In this document: piece by piece, positions 53,176-64,000 of the stretch
How the letters are laid out: each line of letters begins with the position of its first letter
Position numbering within the stretch: position 1 is the stretch's first letter
Assembly (NCBI GenBank): GCA_002077065.1
Contig: NAJO01000004.1
Coordinates: 1,302,001 to 1,366,000 of the forward strand
Length of the DNA: 64,000 bases
From: Cryoendolithus antarcticus
Lineage: Eukaryota > Ascomycota > Dothideomycetes > Cladosporiales > Cladosporiaceae
Direction: 5' to 3'
Made by a program: the position numbers and the translations under genes
Notes under the pieces: model-generated
What the model was told of the DNA's origin: nothing
What the model saw: the letters and a program-made list of their open reading frames with translations, nothing else
Databases searched by the model: none

Positions 53176-54592
53176 CTATGTTTGCCGATCGATCTGTACC
53201 CTCTTATCCTCAGCTCCAGACACCATGCCTACTTCAGCATCCCACGCAACGCCGAAGACCTTCACCCCTCCTATATCCTCCCTCCGCGTGCCAAGCTTCT
53301 TAGCCTGTCGAACTGCATCCCTCTCGATTATGAAGACGCTCTCTCCAATCCTCTCACTAGCATCGTTGCGGACTGATCTGAGGTCCCAGATGCGGCATGT
53401 ACCATCATAGGAACCCGAGAGTATTTGGTGAGAAGAATTGGGATCCCGTGCCATCGACACAATGGCGTTTGTGTGGCCGCGTAACGTCATTGCAGACACT
53501 GTTTGCGCAGATACACGTGGATCGATGAGGGTGATGTGCTTTAGTGCCGTGCCTGCTGCTACCAGTGATTTCTCTGGCAGATGGCATACGCTCCATAGCG
53601 ATTGCGGCGTTGTACGTGTATCGACGCATTTCGATGTCGCGAGATCCCAGGTCTTCAGTGTGTGATCCCAGGAGACACTGTAGGCTATTGTAGCGTATGT
53701 CTCGTCGAAGCAAACTTCGGCGACTTGTGAGGCGTGCCCTGACATCAGAGTCAGAGGTCCGCGGGTAGCTGTCGGCTTGGCTGTGGGAGTGATCTTGCGG
53801 CGTTTGTTGGACACTGGGATAAGCTCTTCTTGAGCTGCTGGAGCATCGGACTTTCTCGTCGACCAGATACCAACTGTGTGATCTGCGGAAGCTGAGAGCA
53901 TGCGTGAGGAGGGTGCGTGGACGGCTACGTTGTCGACTGATGCGTTGTGACCATATAGCTCGAGCGTCGGGGTGAGGGAGGCTGTTCCAATGTCTGAGTC
54001 TTCATACTTCCAAAGCCGTAATGTGCGATCTCCACTGGACGACACCACCTGTGTTGGCGAGATGAACTTGGCTGACTTGACTGCGGAGCTGTGGCCAGTT
54101 CCTGTTGCAAGGAGATCGGAGCTCATGCCCCACACTCTGATAAGACCGTCGAAGGAGCCAGAGAGAATGCGGCTCTGCTGCGGTGACGAGAAAACATCAA
54201 CGGACGATACCCAGTCATCGTGTTCGTAGCTCGCGATCGTTTGAGGCGGGATCAAAGCCTTCACATATTCCACAGAAAGGGTCGTCTCGGCGCTGATTCC
54301 ATTCTGCGTGAGGAAGTCGTCGATCGTCGTCTTCAGGTATTGGCCGTTGATCAGGAACTGGAGTGGGATGTGATTCTCTCCATTTTCCAGGAGAGTGTTG
54401 ACCAACTGCGAGAGTTGTAGTCTTTTAAACCCTACACATAGTATCAGTACGTGGGACATGAAGCCCCTACTCAGACTGCAGCAACTCACCCGTCCGTACG
54501 AGAATTGGTCCGATTTCCTTCGGTATTTGCAACTCAGGGCTTTTCGTTTGCAGCTGGATTTTCACCTGAGCTGTCGCGCTGGCTGAGCTCAT
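53176..54592 (-). CDS. YTM1: ribosome biogenesis WD40 protein Ytm1
   Basis: Two exons: complement(join(53176..54431, 54490..54592)), 452 residues. The 58-nt intron begins GTGAGT and ends TGTGTAG; joining gives LVRTGFKRLQLSQLVNTLL. The N-terminal NLE domain (about 1-95: VKIQLQTKSPELQIP, EIGPILVRTG, PLQFLINGQYLKTTI) binds the Rea1/Mdn1 ATPase. A seven-bladed WD40 domain follows (EHDDWVSSVDVFS, ILSGSFDGLIRVWG, VVSSSGDRTLRLWK, ILSGSYDGTCRIWD). Ytm1 forms the Nop7-Erb1-Ytm1 complex needed for 27S pre-rRNA processing and 60S maturation in the nucleolus. The ending GAEDKRVQID fits the family. Confidence 0.94.
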
Positions 54593-55225
54593 ATCCGCTC
54601 GATCGGAGCGCAGGTGATATGAGTTATGATATCTTGGAGAGGCGTCGATTTCTTAGATTGGCTCCTACCCAGTACTCGCTTGATAAATTTAATGCACCCA
54701 TGCAGGGCAAAAGAGCGGGCCGACCTCCAGAACCCGGAAACCGAAGAACTCATTTTGCGTACCAAAAATAATCCATCGATGCTATCCTAGACATCTATTC
54801 TGGTGAGCTTCAGCACTGCATAGACGTGCTTCTCAAGGGACACTGTGACATACATGGCGCATATATCGACCCTGCCATAGTGGAATGGGTGTTACCCACC
54901 GCCACCAGGAGAGACGCGAAACGCGACATCCTCTGTGTGTTGTAAACACGACTTATGTCACCATAAGCGAGGATCACATGAAGATGTTGCTGCTCACATG
55001 AGTCCGATGTCAGACGAAGGCAGCTCAGGATTCGGTGGGTCGCTGCACCCCTCACACCATACTTCCAGCACTCCCATAACTCTGGAGTCGCTTCCGTATG
55101 TACACGACCGTATTCCACTCAATACTCTATCCTTTCCCTCCAGCTGGGCACCTGGATCAAGAGATCTTTCAGTCCTCACGCGACTCATCGATCCTACAGT
55201 GTAATTGATCGGACCCGCTCCCGTG
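54593..55225. other. divergent intergenic region with in-frame leader ORF
   Basis: Promoters of YTM1 (minus) and the Insig gene (plus). A 68-codon Ser/Pro-rich ORF from ATG 54998 ends at TAA 55202-55204, in the same frame as the Insig protein, whose ATG is 21 bp further on. It may be a uORF, or extend the protein in strains without the TAA. Confidence 0.4.
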
Positions 55226-56386
55226 ATGAGCCACAACGCCCTTGGCGACGAGGACCTTGCCTCTTCCCTACGGCCACGCCCTCGGCGACCATTCGACCTC
55301 TCTAGCACCTCCAACTCACCCACTGCAACACCCCCGATGGAGAACCAAAACTTCCACCCATCGCAGTTGACATCCGCATCATTAGATGGCGCTTCCACTC
55401 CCTCACGGACGAAGTCCATACTGAACCTCACGAGCTCGACACTGTCCGGCATCTACAGTCCCACAGGCTTCTCAGCAGACCGCGAAGAACCGAGTACACC
55501 CTGGGGGACTGGAGCGGAGACGCCTGCGGAACCGGCATCGCCCATCACACAGGTCTCAGAGAGGCTGCTATTCAACGGACCAAATGCCGTACAGAAACGG
55601 CGACGAAGCACAATTACGCCAAGGTCGACACTTCGTCGACCAGCGAGAGGACTGCAGGGATATTGGCTACCACTCGTAGCACGAACGTTGGCTCTATTTG
55701 GTGTCGGCGTACTGTACGGACTCCTGATCAGCCATCTACATGACAAGCGAGAACTTGCGCCTGTCAAGGTTGACGGCTTAGATCGATCAAGCTGGTATTA
55801 CTTAGCATTCTGGGGCACAGCAGGCGTGCTGCTCGGCCAAGCACTTCCCTACCTAGATGCATTGTGGAATGCCGAGAACGAGGAAGCTATCGACGATACA
55901 GACGAAGATGAGGAAGTACGGAGACGAGGCAAGCATGCTACAGTGGAGTGGAACAGCGTCGTTCGCTCGGTCGGTGCCTTCGTTGGCATTGCGTTCGCCA
56001 TCCGCAAGCTGCCGTGGCAGTCAACTCTCCAGCTGTCACTCACACTCGCACTCGCTAATCCGGCGCTGTGGTACCTAATCGATCGATCACCTCCAGGCTT
56101 CATCCTGTCGTCGATCGTCGCATTGACTGGTACTGGCATACTGCTCGGCATCAACCCAGCATTGGTGCCTTCACCTTCACCCCAGGAAGTCTTGAATGGT
56201 CATGTGCGGCGACATGGTGTAGTGAGCAACGGGACGAGCAGTCTGTATGGCAATGGCGACTTGGTACTCGGGGTCTTCAGCCTGGAATCAGTTGGCGTAG
56301 CCACTTGGATCGCAAGCGTGCTATTCGTGAGCTCGGTATGCTTTGGGAACATCGGGAGGAAGCTTGCGCCGCAGAGGACTCGATAG
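55226..56386 (+). CDS. Insig-domain ER membrane protein
   Basis: Single exon, 386 residues from ATG 55226. A Ser/Pro/Thr-rich cytosolic N-terminus (about 145 residues) leads to six hydrophobic segments: LVARTLALFGVGVLYGLLIS, YYLAFWGTAGVLLGQALPYL, then SVVRSVGAFVGIAFAIRKLPW with the Insig-type R(K)LPW turn, LQLSLTLALANPALWYLID, GFILSSIVALTGTGILLG and a last C-terminal helix. Insig proteins bind sterols and hold SCAP or HMG-CoA reductase in the ER; in fission yeast Ins1 controls HMG-CoA reductase phosphorylation. A role in sterol control is inferred. It fits with, but is not linked to, the mevalonate kinase 15 kb away. Confidence 0.9.
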   Translation: MSHNALGDEDLASSLRPRPRRPFDLSSTSNSPTATPPMENQNFHPSQLTSASLDGASTPSRTKSILNLTSSTLSGIYSPTGFSADREEPSTPWGTGAETPAEPASPITQVSERLLFNGPNAVQKRRRSTITPRSTLRRPARGLQGYWLPLVARTLALFGVGVLYGLLISHLHDKRELAPVKVDGLDRSSWYYLAFWGTAGVLLGQALPYLDALWNAENEEAIDDTDEDEEVRRRGKHATVEWNSVVRSVGAFVGIAFAIRKLPWQSTLQLSLTLALANPALWYLIDRSPPGFILSSIVALTGTGILLGINPALVPSPSPQEVLNGHVRRHGVVSNGTSSLYGNGDLVLGVFSLESVGVATWIASVLFVSSVCFGNIGRKLAPQRTR

Positions 56387-56623
56387 TACCGCAAACGATA
56401 CCCATATGCCTTCGTCGCTGTTAGGCCGACATGTTCTCAGTTATCGTCAAAACCATATGTACCTGCGTCAGAGCCCATCCATCACTTCTGCCCCGCGAAA
56501 GTTCACCCCACTTCACTGACTGACAAGTGAGCCTCGATTTCCTGTCCATATATCACCAAGACTTCACTCGTCTACCACATAGAGCAAACACAAAGCTCAC
56601 ACAATCCTCACATCTCCTTCACG

Positions 56624-57286
56624 ATGTCCACCACAACTCCCCTCAAAGGTCCCGGCGCAACATCAACCTACGACGGCAAACCTTTGCGGATAGGCATCAT
56701 CCACGCCCGCTGGAACACAACCTTAATCGACGCCCTCCTCGCTGGCACATTAAAGTCCCTCCACGCCGCCGGCGTCCAAAATAACAATATCGAAATCCAA
56801 TCCGTTCCTGGCAGCTACGAACTCCCTTTCGCGGCCCAACAAATGATCCGCGCGGGCGTGACCCAACATGCCGCTGGTTCGGTGGGAGGCGTGTTGGCGG
56901 CTGTGGGAGAGAAGGCGGGGGATTTGCTGGGAGGGAGTGTGACGGATCTGACGAGTTTGCCAAAGGCCAAGCCTGTGACGCAGGAGAAGTCGACGGGCCT
57001 GACGGGGCCGTTTGATGCGGTGATTGCTATTGGCGCGCTCATCAAAGGCTCAACGATGCATTTCGAGTACATCTCCGACGCCGTCTCGCATGGGCTCATG
57101 AAGGTGCAGCTAGATACGGGATGTCCGGTCGTGTTTGGGCTGTTGACGCTGTTGACTGAGGAGCAGGGGCTGGAGAGAGCGGGGTTGAAGGAGGGGGGGC
57201 ATAATCATGGGGAGGATTGGGGGAGTGCGGCTGTAGAGTTGGGGGTCAAGAGACGGGGGTGGGAGCAAGGGCAGTTTGTGGCGTGA
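56624..57286 (+). CDS. RIB4: 6,7-dimethyl-8-ribityllumazine synthase
   Basis: Single exon, 220 residues. It catalyses the penultimate step of riboflavin synthesis, condensing the ribityl-aminouracil with dihydroxybutanone phosphate. Visible marks: GIIHARWNTTLIDALLAG at the N-terminus, QSVPGSYELPFAAQQM, IAIGALIKGSTMHFEYISDAVSHGL, and CPVVFGLLTLLTEEQ. The region between the PGSYELP block and IAIGALIKG carries an insertion of about 45 residues (SVGGVLAAVGEKAGDLLGG and following) compared with yeast Rib4, a feature I believe is common in filamentous ascomycetes. A terminal HNHGEDWGSAAVELG block completes the active site. Confidence 0.94.
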   Translation: MSTTTPLKGPGATSTYDGKPLRIGIIHARWNTTLIDALLAGTLKSLHAAGVQNNNIEIQSVPGSYELPFAAQQMIRAGVTQHAAGSVGGVLAAVGEKAGDLLGGSVTDLTSLPKAKPVTQEKSTGLTGPFDAVIAIGALIKGSTMHFEYISDAVSHGLMKVQLDTGCPVVFGLLTLLTEEQGLERAGLKEGGHNHGEDWGSAAVELGVKRRGWEQGQFVA

Positions 57287-57433
57287 GATTGCAGAGGTGC
57301 GGGAGAGGGGAAGGGGACGTGTAGGATAGGAACGAGGGTGGAAGGAAACCGAGGGAGGTGCTGTCGAAAATACATAGGTGTTGTACAGAGTAGAAGCACA
57401 AAGCGGTCCATCTTACACCCCTCCTTACGTTCT

Positions 57434-60400
57434 TCACGCAGCAGCAGTAGCACCAACGCCCAACTCCTGCGCCATATCCTCAACCCTCCACCCCTCATCC
57501 TCCTTCACAAACCCCTTCCTCGGCCCCAAAACTACAATCCTCCCCTCACCCCTCTCAAGCTTCCCCGCCAACCCCTCGGCCGCGCTCCTCACATCGCTCG
57601 CTTGCACATCAAGCAACGCCTCCCGCCTTTCCTGCTCCATATCCCTCGATATCCCAGCCTCAAACCTCACCATCCCCTCTGCACTAACGCTCACAGGCGC
57701 GTCGACGCCTTGGAAGACAGAAAGCTTAGCCTCCTCGAGCTCTTGCTCAGTCCATTGGCGATCAAGAGCCCATCTTGCGGACTCCGTCATGATCTTCAGC
57801 GAGTTCTCGGGATTTGGATCGCGGTAGGAGCTCATCGTGAATGTTCCCGAGAGTGGCCGGGAGGAAGCAAAAGCGCCGTAAGCGCCGCCTTTCTCGCGGA
57901 TCTCGTGATGAAGATGCTTGTGCGTTAGTAAGGCGGCGAGGATGGAGTTTGCGGCTTGGGTTGACGTGGAGGTGTACGGTGCTGTGGGAAGGGCGAGCGC
58001 GGCGTAGGAGACTTGGTATGGGAGGGTGAAGTGTGTTCTGGAAGAGGTTGAGATTGATGAGGTGGTGGCGGAGGATGTCGATAAGGTGGGCGTCGGAAGG
58101 GCGGCCGAGGAAGTCGACGTGAGGAAGGACTGAAGCGCGGACTCGTTTGCTGATGTGGCCGAGGAGCCGCAGGTGAGCGCGACGCGGAAGCTGGACTTGA
58201 GGCTGGTAGATGCTAGCGCCTGGATGGCTTGGAGCTGTTTGATCAAGCCGGCCATGGCATCGGCACTCTCCTCGGCAGACGCGAGTTGAGCGATGAGCTT
58301 GACTTGCGTAAGCCCGCCAGTCTGCTCAGCCAGTCGTCCGCTCGGCCCAAACCCTGCATTCGCGTACATTGATGCGTACATATGCCCACTTCCTGCCACA
58401 GCATCGACAGCTCCACTGGCGCCGGACTGCAGCAGCTCGCGGATCATCTTGTGTGCCTTTGGCGAATCGAAGTCAGTCTGCAATAGCAGGATCTGCAGTA
58501 GCTCATACATTGCGGGCACGTTCCGATCGAAAGCGCTGCCTCGTAGCATGAGTCCTTCGTGTGCAGTGTGCAGGTCGTGAGGCGAGCCGCTGACGTGGTA
58601 GCCGATGCTGACACCACCAGTCTTGAGCTTGATGAGATCTTCGAGCTCTTCCATCGACTTATTGCGCGTGCCTATGCGCATCAATGCATCGCAGAACAGC
58701 GGCACAAGCATACGCAGCTCATCCGGCAGGTCGTCAAACTTCGCGATACCACGGAAGTAAGTGAGCTCGTTCGTAGGAGCTTCATGCCACTGTACTCTCG
58801 CGTGAGCGACTGTGCTGTCCCGGATCGCAATGTCTTTTTGCTTTCGAGGGATATCCTTGGTACTGAGCATTGGCAGGCAGTCGACCGACTGCGAACGGCC
58901 GGCATCCTGCTCCTCGACCAGATCAAGCTCCTGCTTTCGGAGATGCTCGTAAGCAGCTTCCGCACTGCCATGCTGAGCTGTCTCTGCGTCGATCTTTGCT
59001 GCCAATCGCGACTGCTCCTCCGCGGCAAGCTCCGCTGCATATGATGCGGACGGCCGCATAGTGTATGTGAGAGTTCGATCAGAAACGAGGTACTTTTCGA
59101 GCAGATCCTCTAGATATCGCGGCTTGGCGAAGTCAGACTTGAACTTGTGGACAATGCGATTCCACTGTAACGCATCGAAAGGGTCGTTGCCGGTGAACCA
59201 CTGCCCTTGCACGTTCTGTACGAGACCAATGCCGAACTTGGCGGTCTTATGCTTCAGGCTTAGCTCCAGCTGATGCAGCATGCCATCCACTTTCTGCTTC
59301 TCGAAACCGTTCGCTATCGACTCCTTGATGGTAGCGAAAACCGTCTCCTTCACCTTGGGCAGGTTCTCCTCAGTCACGCCATTCAAGCCAAGAGCGAAGA
59401 TAGCCTTCGCCGTGTGCGAGTCATAGCCGGTATTGGGGGAGAAGTCAGACCCAAGCCCAGATTCCACCAGTGCGCGGTACATCGGCGATCCATAGCCATC
59501 GGTAAGCAGTGATGTGGCGATGTTCAGAGCAAAGGACTCCTGAATGTTGGAGGTATCGCCCATGATCCAGGCAACTGACGTGCGGTTCTGCGCGTCGGGT
59601 GCCGTCATCTGATCGAGCGGACCTTCCACAACGACATCCCTTGCTCCATTCGCGAGCGAGATCGGGAGCTTGTTCTCGTCATTGACAGTGATCTTGGTGA
59701 AACGGTCCAGCTCACGTCCGACAATTGCAAGATGCTCTTCCACAGGCGTGTTGCCGTATGTCAGGATCTTGCTGTTGCTCGGGTGGTAGTGCTGTTGGTG
59801 GAAGTTGCGCAGCTGCTCGTAGGTGAGATCGGTGATCTTTTGTGGCTCGCCACCGAAGAAGTTCAATGACGGTGCGATCTCCTGCAGCCATCGCATGTAG
59901 TAGAAGTAAGTCGCGTCCGAGAATTGCCCTTTCATCTCGTTGTAGACGACACCTTTGAAGACCAAGTCCTTGCCACCGGCGTCTGCAGGTGCAGCTGGGT
60001 TCTCTGGACCGACTCGCCACCCTTCCTGGATGAAGTCTGACTTCTTCAGCAAGGGATGCAGAGTCGAGTCGAGGTACATCGTCATCAAGTTGCGAAAGTC
60101 CTTGGGGTTAGTCGTAGCAATAGGATACATCGTATGATCGAGAGATGTGAACGCGTTCATGAAATTGTGCAGAGACCGTGGAAGCATCTTGAAGAAAGGA
60201 TCGCGAATCGGGTACCTACCTTTCCGTCAACACCTGTGGTCTACCCCTCACGCGCCTGCGTCTGCTTACTTCTCGCTGGAACACAATGTGACATGCTCGA
60301 GTATGTGTGGTACCCCGGTGGCGTCTGGCGGATTCGTCTTGAAGCCGATGCTGAAGACATTGTTCTCATCATCTCTTGCTACGTGCAGGTAGTCTGCACC

Positions 60401-60604
60401 TGTCTTGTCGTGCTGGAAGTGTAGCGCTGATAACTCCAGCTCAGGCACATGCCTGGCCTTCTGGAGGGTGAAGCCATGGATACGGTCTCCCGGCTTTGGG
60501 AGGCTGTTCAGGTCTGTGACGGATGCGTACGCTCGCCTAGATAGTCCAGCGATACGGTGCGGCGTCAGACGAAGACTGCGCGAAGTGCGCAGAGCCGAGA
60601 GCAT
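57434..60604 (-). CDS. CYM1: mitochondrial presequence protease (Cym1/PreP, M16C)
   Basis: Two exons: complement(join(57434..60215, 60270..60604)), 1038 residues. The 54-nt intron begins GTAAGC and ends GGTAG; joining gives [19 protein letters not shown], a conserved block. This metalloprotease degrades cleaved targeting peptides in the mitochondrial matrix. The start [20 protein letters not shown] is a typical Arg/Ser/Leu presequence (an in-frame ATG at 60646 adds 14 residues). The inverted zinc motif HxxEH is HILEH near residue 103, followed by [18 protein letters not shown]. Two M16 halves are joined by a coiled linker (about residues 480-560, Ala/Glu-rich), and the C-terminal block [13 protein letters not shown] is present. 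Length equals that of fungal relatives. Confidence 0.95.
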
Positions 60605-61081
60605 TAGATGTTGGTGATTGAAAGGACAGGAAAGGGTAATGGTCATTGCCCGGAGAGCTGAAGTCGGGTCTTGGCTAATCAACAGCCTCCTCTCGCGGGC
60701 CGAGATCCTCTCTGCAGCAGTGCATATGATACCGTGCAGGTGCATGTCACGACTACAAAGCACCTTTGTATCACCTTCCGGACTCACTAACGGGAAGCGC
60801 TCATAGTAGTACAGCAGCAGAAGCCAGGCACGATATATCATTGCCACGTCGACTGGGCCAGAGCCAGCTTTGCCGAAACCTCCTTGGGACCAGCCCTCTC
60901 TCTGTGTGCTGCGCGGAACATACCATACCAGACGGACTTGCGAAGTTATTGCTACGAGGACATAGTATCGACTGGAACGTGTTATTGCGCCTTCACCAGA
61001 GGAGTCATCACGACAGGTCTCCCAAATGCCAAGGAGGCGAGGTGAACGACACGACAGCCAACACTGTCCATCTCCACTCGC
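60605..61081. other. bidirectional promoter region (CYM1 / taxilin)
   Basis: A 477-bp spacer between divergent genes. The minus-strand frame of CYM1 stays open to 61123 but has no similarity before the presequence. No motif assigned. Confidence 0.4.
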
Positions 61082-62698
61082 ATGACCGACGAAATGGCCG
61101 CAGTGGCAAACCAGAATCAGCAACCGCTATCGTCACCTGGCGACTACACTCGCGATGCCTCGCCTATTGATGGCGCGCTGGCCGCGCCACCTCCACCGCC
61201 AACAAACCAGCCCGCTCCTGCCAAGGGAAAGGCCGCCAAGGGCAAGAAAGGTGCTGCAGCATCCAACGACCCCAACGATGCTCACAAAGCGCTGCTCTCC
61301 AAGATCTCACAGCTGGAGGCTACCAGCACCGAGACCGCCAAGGAGGAGGGCGAGATTGACGCGGAGGTGAAGAAGGCGAATCGCGATCTGAGTCAATTGC
61401 TCGGGACGATGGAGCCGCATCACAGCAAGATCGACATCGTGCAGCGCAAGTACACTGAGCTTCTGAGCGATATGAAGAAGCTTGAGCGCGATCACGGCAA
61501 GGCGAAGAAACGCGGGGATCAGCTGCAGAAGGAGAAGGATGAGGTGAATAAGAACTTGACCAAGGAGAAGGCGATGAAGGATAAGCTTGAGAAACTGAGT
61601 CGCGAGCTGACGCGCGAGAACAAGAAGCTTAAGGAGGACTTGCGGGATGAGAAGGAGTCTGGCTCGCACAGGAACGATGAGCTGCAGCGGAAGCTCGAAG
61701 ATCTTGTGTTGGACGTGGAATCTGTGGTTTCAGACCGACGAGCGCCAGAGCGACAAACGGCTGAGCTCGAGCAGGACAAGCTCTTCAGAGAGAAGTTCAC
61801 CAGTTTTCTGCACCAGTACGAGTTGCGAGAACTGCATTTCCAGTCACTACTACGGACGAAGGATCTCGAGATTGCATACCAGATGTCACGACACGATCAG
61901 CTCAAGAAAGCGCAAGAGTCAGAGTTGAGCAAGAGTCACCAGTTGACACGCCAGGTCAGCACCTTCAGTCAAACCGAGAACGAGCTTCGAGGCCAGCTGA
62001 ACGTGTATGTTGAAAAGTTTAAGCAGGTAAAGCTCCCCTTCCTCTGTCGCCATTTCTCCCTCCGCTACGCACGCAACAATAAGATGAGGTTCCAAGTGTC
62101 AGTCAAAGATAACTGACTGACCCTTTAGCAGGTAGAAGACACCCTCAACAACAGCAACGACCTGTTCCTCACTTTCCGCAAAGAAATGGAGGAAATGTCC
62201 AAGAAGACTAAGCGGCTTGAGAAGGAGAATCTTAATCTCACCCGTAAGCAGGAAGCGACTAATAAGAATATCTTCCAGATGGCGGAGGAGCGGAGTCAGT
62301 CGCAGCAATCCATCGACCGGCTTTCACGGGAAAATGAGAAGTTGAAGAAGCTGTGTCGCGCTATGCAGAGTGGCGGGTACGGTACTGCAGATCGAGTTGC
62401 GGGGCAGGATCCAGGATACGACGCAATTGAGGGCGGCGCGGTGTATGACTCTGGCGAGAGCGAGTACGAAGATGACGAGGAGTATGATGAAGATGAAGAA
62501 GGAGAGGAGTATGATGACGACACTGAGGAAGAGTCGCCGGAACAACATCCAGGGCCAGAGGGCAAGGCCTTCGGCCCACCGCCTCCGCCGCCACCGCAAC
62601 AACAGCAGCAACAAGCGCAGAACGGAGTACCGAATGGTGTGGGATCTTCAAGACAAGCGGCGCCGGCTGCGGCACCACAGATCAATGGGCGGCACTAG
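61082..62698 (+). CDS. taxilin-family coiled-coil protein
   Basis: Two exons, join(61082..62026, 62132..62698), 503 residues. The 105-nt intron begins GTAAAG, has AACTGACTGACC as branch region and ends TTTAGCAG; joining gives [18 protein letters not shown]. The Pro/Ala/Lys-rich N-terminus precedes a long coiled coil (about 70-415) with the taxilin marks [16 protein letters not shown] (seen as [19 protein letters not shown]), FQETLNNSN-like ([19 protein letters not shown]) and [15 protein letters not shown]. The tail is acidic (Asp/Glu/Tyr) and then Pro- and Gln-rich. Animal taxilins bind syntaxins in vesicle traffic; the fungal role is not established. The ATG at 61094 (ATGGCC) is a possible alternative start. 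Confidence 0.9.
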
Positions 62699-63623
62699 GG
62701 GTTGCTCGCTCATGGCGATGCTGGATTGAAAGTCTCAAGCCGCGAGAGGAGTGGGAGGGCTTTGTGGAGAAACTGTGGAGAGTGTAGCGTATACCGTCGG
62801 TGCTGCAATTGTCGCAAACCTAACCTTCTGCTGCTTGCGTTTGCTGCCGTCGCACGTTTTCTCACTGATCTCACATCGAGTAGCTAAGTCAAGCCAGTGC
62901 CTTCTCCTTGCCACCTCCACCACTTCCCTTCAGGAACATTTCTCCGTTCATAGTTCATGGAAGCGCAGCAGAACAGAACAAACACACCCACCGCATCGTT
63001 CCAACAACTGCGTGTGTGGTCACTTGCTTTGCGCGAGAGAAGGCCAGCTGCTCAGCTCAGCAATCATCAGCCCTTGCGGTTGATGCACTGAGTGAGGTGT
63101 TGGCACACCACACTATAACAGAACTGTCTTTTCGGAGATCAAGAGGAGAGGGTCTATATGTGCGGGTACAAATCACTTGCACGAAAGGGGGCACCAGAAG
63201 GCTGCCCTAGAGGGCAATACGCGGTCCGAAACGTCGTTAGCGGTATAGGCACGACAGCCGCGGCAATCTCTACGAGGTAGATTATGCGTGGATGAAAGAT
63301 GTTGTGGGTCGCGTTGATCTCTCGGCCGTGATGAATACAGCATTCGCTGGGCTGGAGGTGGTCCACAGTAGCATACGAGCTTGACTGACCCCCGAAGATC
63401 AGGAGATGGCAAAGTACGGTACTGTTGAATGCGAAGGTCATCATTGCAGGCATGTCGGTGCTGCTGTGGATCGTGCTGTGGCAGTGGAGCTGGTTTATTT
63501 GCGCCACGGAGATAACACGTGCTGCATTATCCCTCCATCCGTCCATCGATCAACACCGCCTGCTTCCATTTCGCAGCGCGACATGACCCTTCCACTTACT
63601 CACCGACACCTCACCGTCTCCGC
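62699..63623. other. convergent intergenic region
   Basis: About 925 bp between taxilin (plus) and the edge gene (minus). No supportable gene in it. Confidence 0.4.
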
Positions 63624-64000
63624 CTAGGCTGGGACAGGCAGCCCGTCCTTGCGTAGGAAGATATAGCCTTCCGGGACCGTCCCATCCTCGTATACCTGTG
63701 CCATGATAGCGCCATTCAGGGCAGTGAGATTCTCGTCCATGTCGGCAAGCAGAGGGATCTGTAGTTCCGTTAGCCCCAGCTGTCGTCACGTCGCAGCGAC
63801 AGGAACGCGCACTTACCACCACAGTCTGCTGCCCATACTTGTCCCTCACGAACTGCGCAAAGCCCTCCTGCTCGAGCTTTTTGGCATGTATGCAAGCCAC
63901 GACGGCTTGCGGTCTGTTGATCTGTGACACGTACAATGGTCAGTCTCGTGTGTACAGCACGACGCAATAGCAATGCAACAGGCACGATGTCAGCATACCT
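63624..64000 (-). CDS. unidentified protein, 3' exons only (cut by window edge)
   Basis: Partial gene: complement(join(63624..63758, 63817..63921, 63999..>64000)). The introns are 58 nt (GTAAGT...ACTACAG) and 77 nt (GTATGCTGAC...GTCACAG). The two readable exons encode about 79 C-terminal residues: INRPQAVVACIHAKKLEQEG, FAQFVRDKYGQQTVV, then IPLLADMDENLTALNGAIMA and VYEDGTVPEGYIFLRKDG, ending in PVPA. Frame, splice sites and codon use support a real gene, but I do not recognise the family. The 5' part lies outside the window. Confidence 0.6.

Noticed and set aside
57338..57928. 196-codon plus-strand ORF opposite the CYM1 3' end
   Set aside because: Leu/Pro-rich antisense shadow of CYM1.

Overview
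This window comes from the nuclear genome of a filamentous ascomycete (Pezizomycotina), most likely a Dothideomycete. The gene content is typical of that group: IRE1, GFA1, an NF-X1/FAP1 regulator, a Tps3/Tsl1-type trehalose subunit, an Insig protein, GH76, Cym1, Ytm1 and a PHO80-type cyclin. Genes are dense on both strands. Many carry 50-105 nt introns with GTRNGT-like donors and CTNAC-like branch sites. There are no operons, no recognisable tRNA or rRNA genes, no transposons and no CRISPR arrays. Exon joins were worked out by hand, by requiring GT-AG boundaries, an unbroken frame and restored family motifs.

Layout. 0.9-10 kb: IRE1, a two-domain DUF427 protein, a secreted GH76 mannanase and a WD40-cyclophilin (the last two converge with stop codons one base apart). 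10-20 kb: FAP1/NF-X1, a UMP kinase that appears to carry a mitochondrial/membrane N-terminal exon, a nitronate monooxygenase, an SDR and an MFS carrier. 20-31.7 kb: GFA1, a 2-kb gene-free stretch, a Baeyer-Villiger-type monooxygenase, a homoserine-acetyltransferase-like hydrolase, a LURP-one-related protein, an RRS1 gene with an in-frame TAG, and a second MFS carrier. 32-36.6 kb: a broken composite locus of the ubiquitin system. 37-46 kb: DNA polymerase delta subunit 2, mevalonate kinase, a Bem46 hydrolase, proteasome beta1 and a PHO80-like cyclin. 46.7-64 kb: trehalose complex subunit, serine/threonine dehydratase, RAM2, YTM1, Insig, lumazine synthase, CYM1, taxilin and a gene cut by the right edge.

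Most genes are unrelated housekeeping functions, as is usual in fungi. Some touch common pathways: GFA1 and IRE1 (cell wall and ER stress), mevalonate kinase, RAM2 and Insig (isoprenoid and sterol supply, prenylation), and RRS1 and YTM1 (60S ribosome assembly).

The most unusual object is at 32.1-36.6 kb. It encodes, in order, a ubiquitin-like segment, a large unrecognised region, the start of a VWA fold, a U-box, a VWA-like domain and an E2 (UBC) domain with an acidic tail: E3-type and E2-type parts in one apparent polypeptide. The reading frame changes at six or seven points too close together for introns, so here it is a recent pseudogene, a badly assembled gene, or several separate genes.
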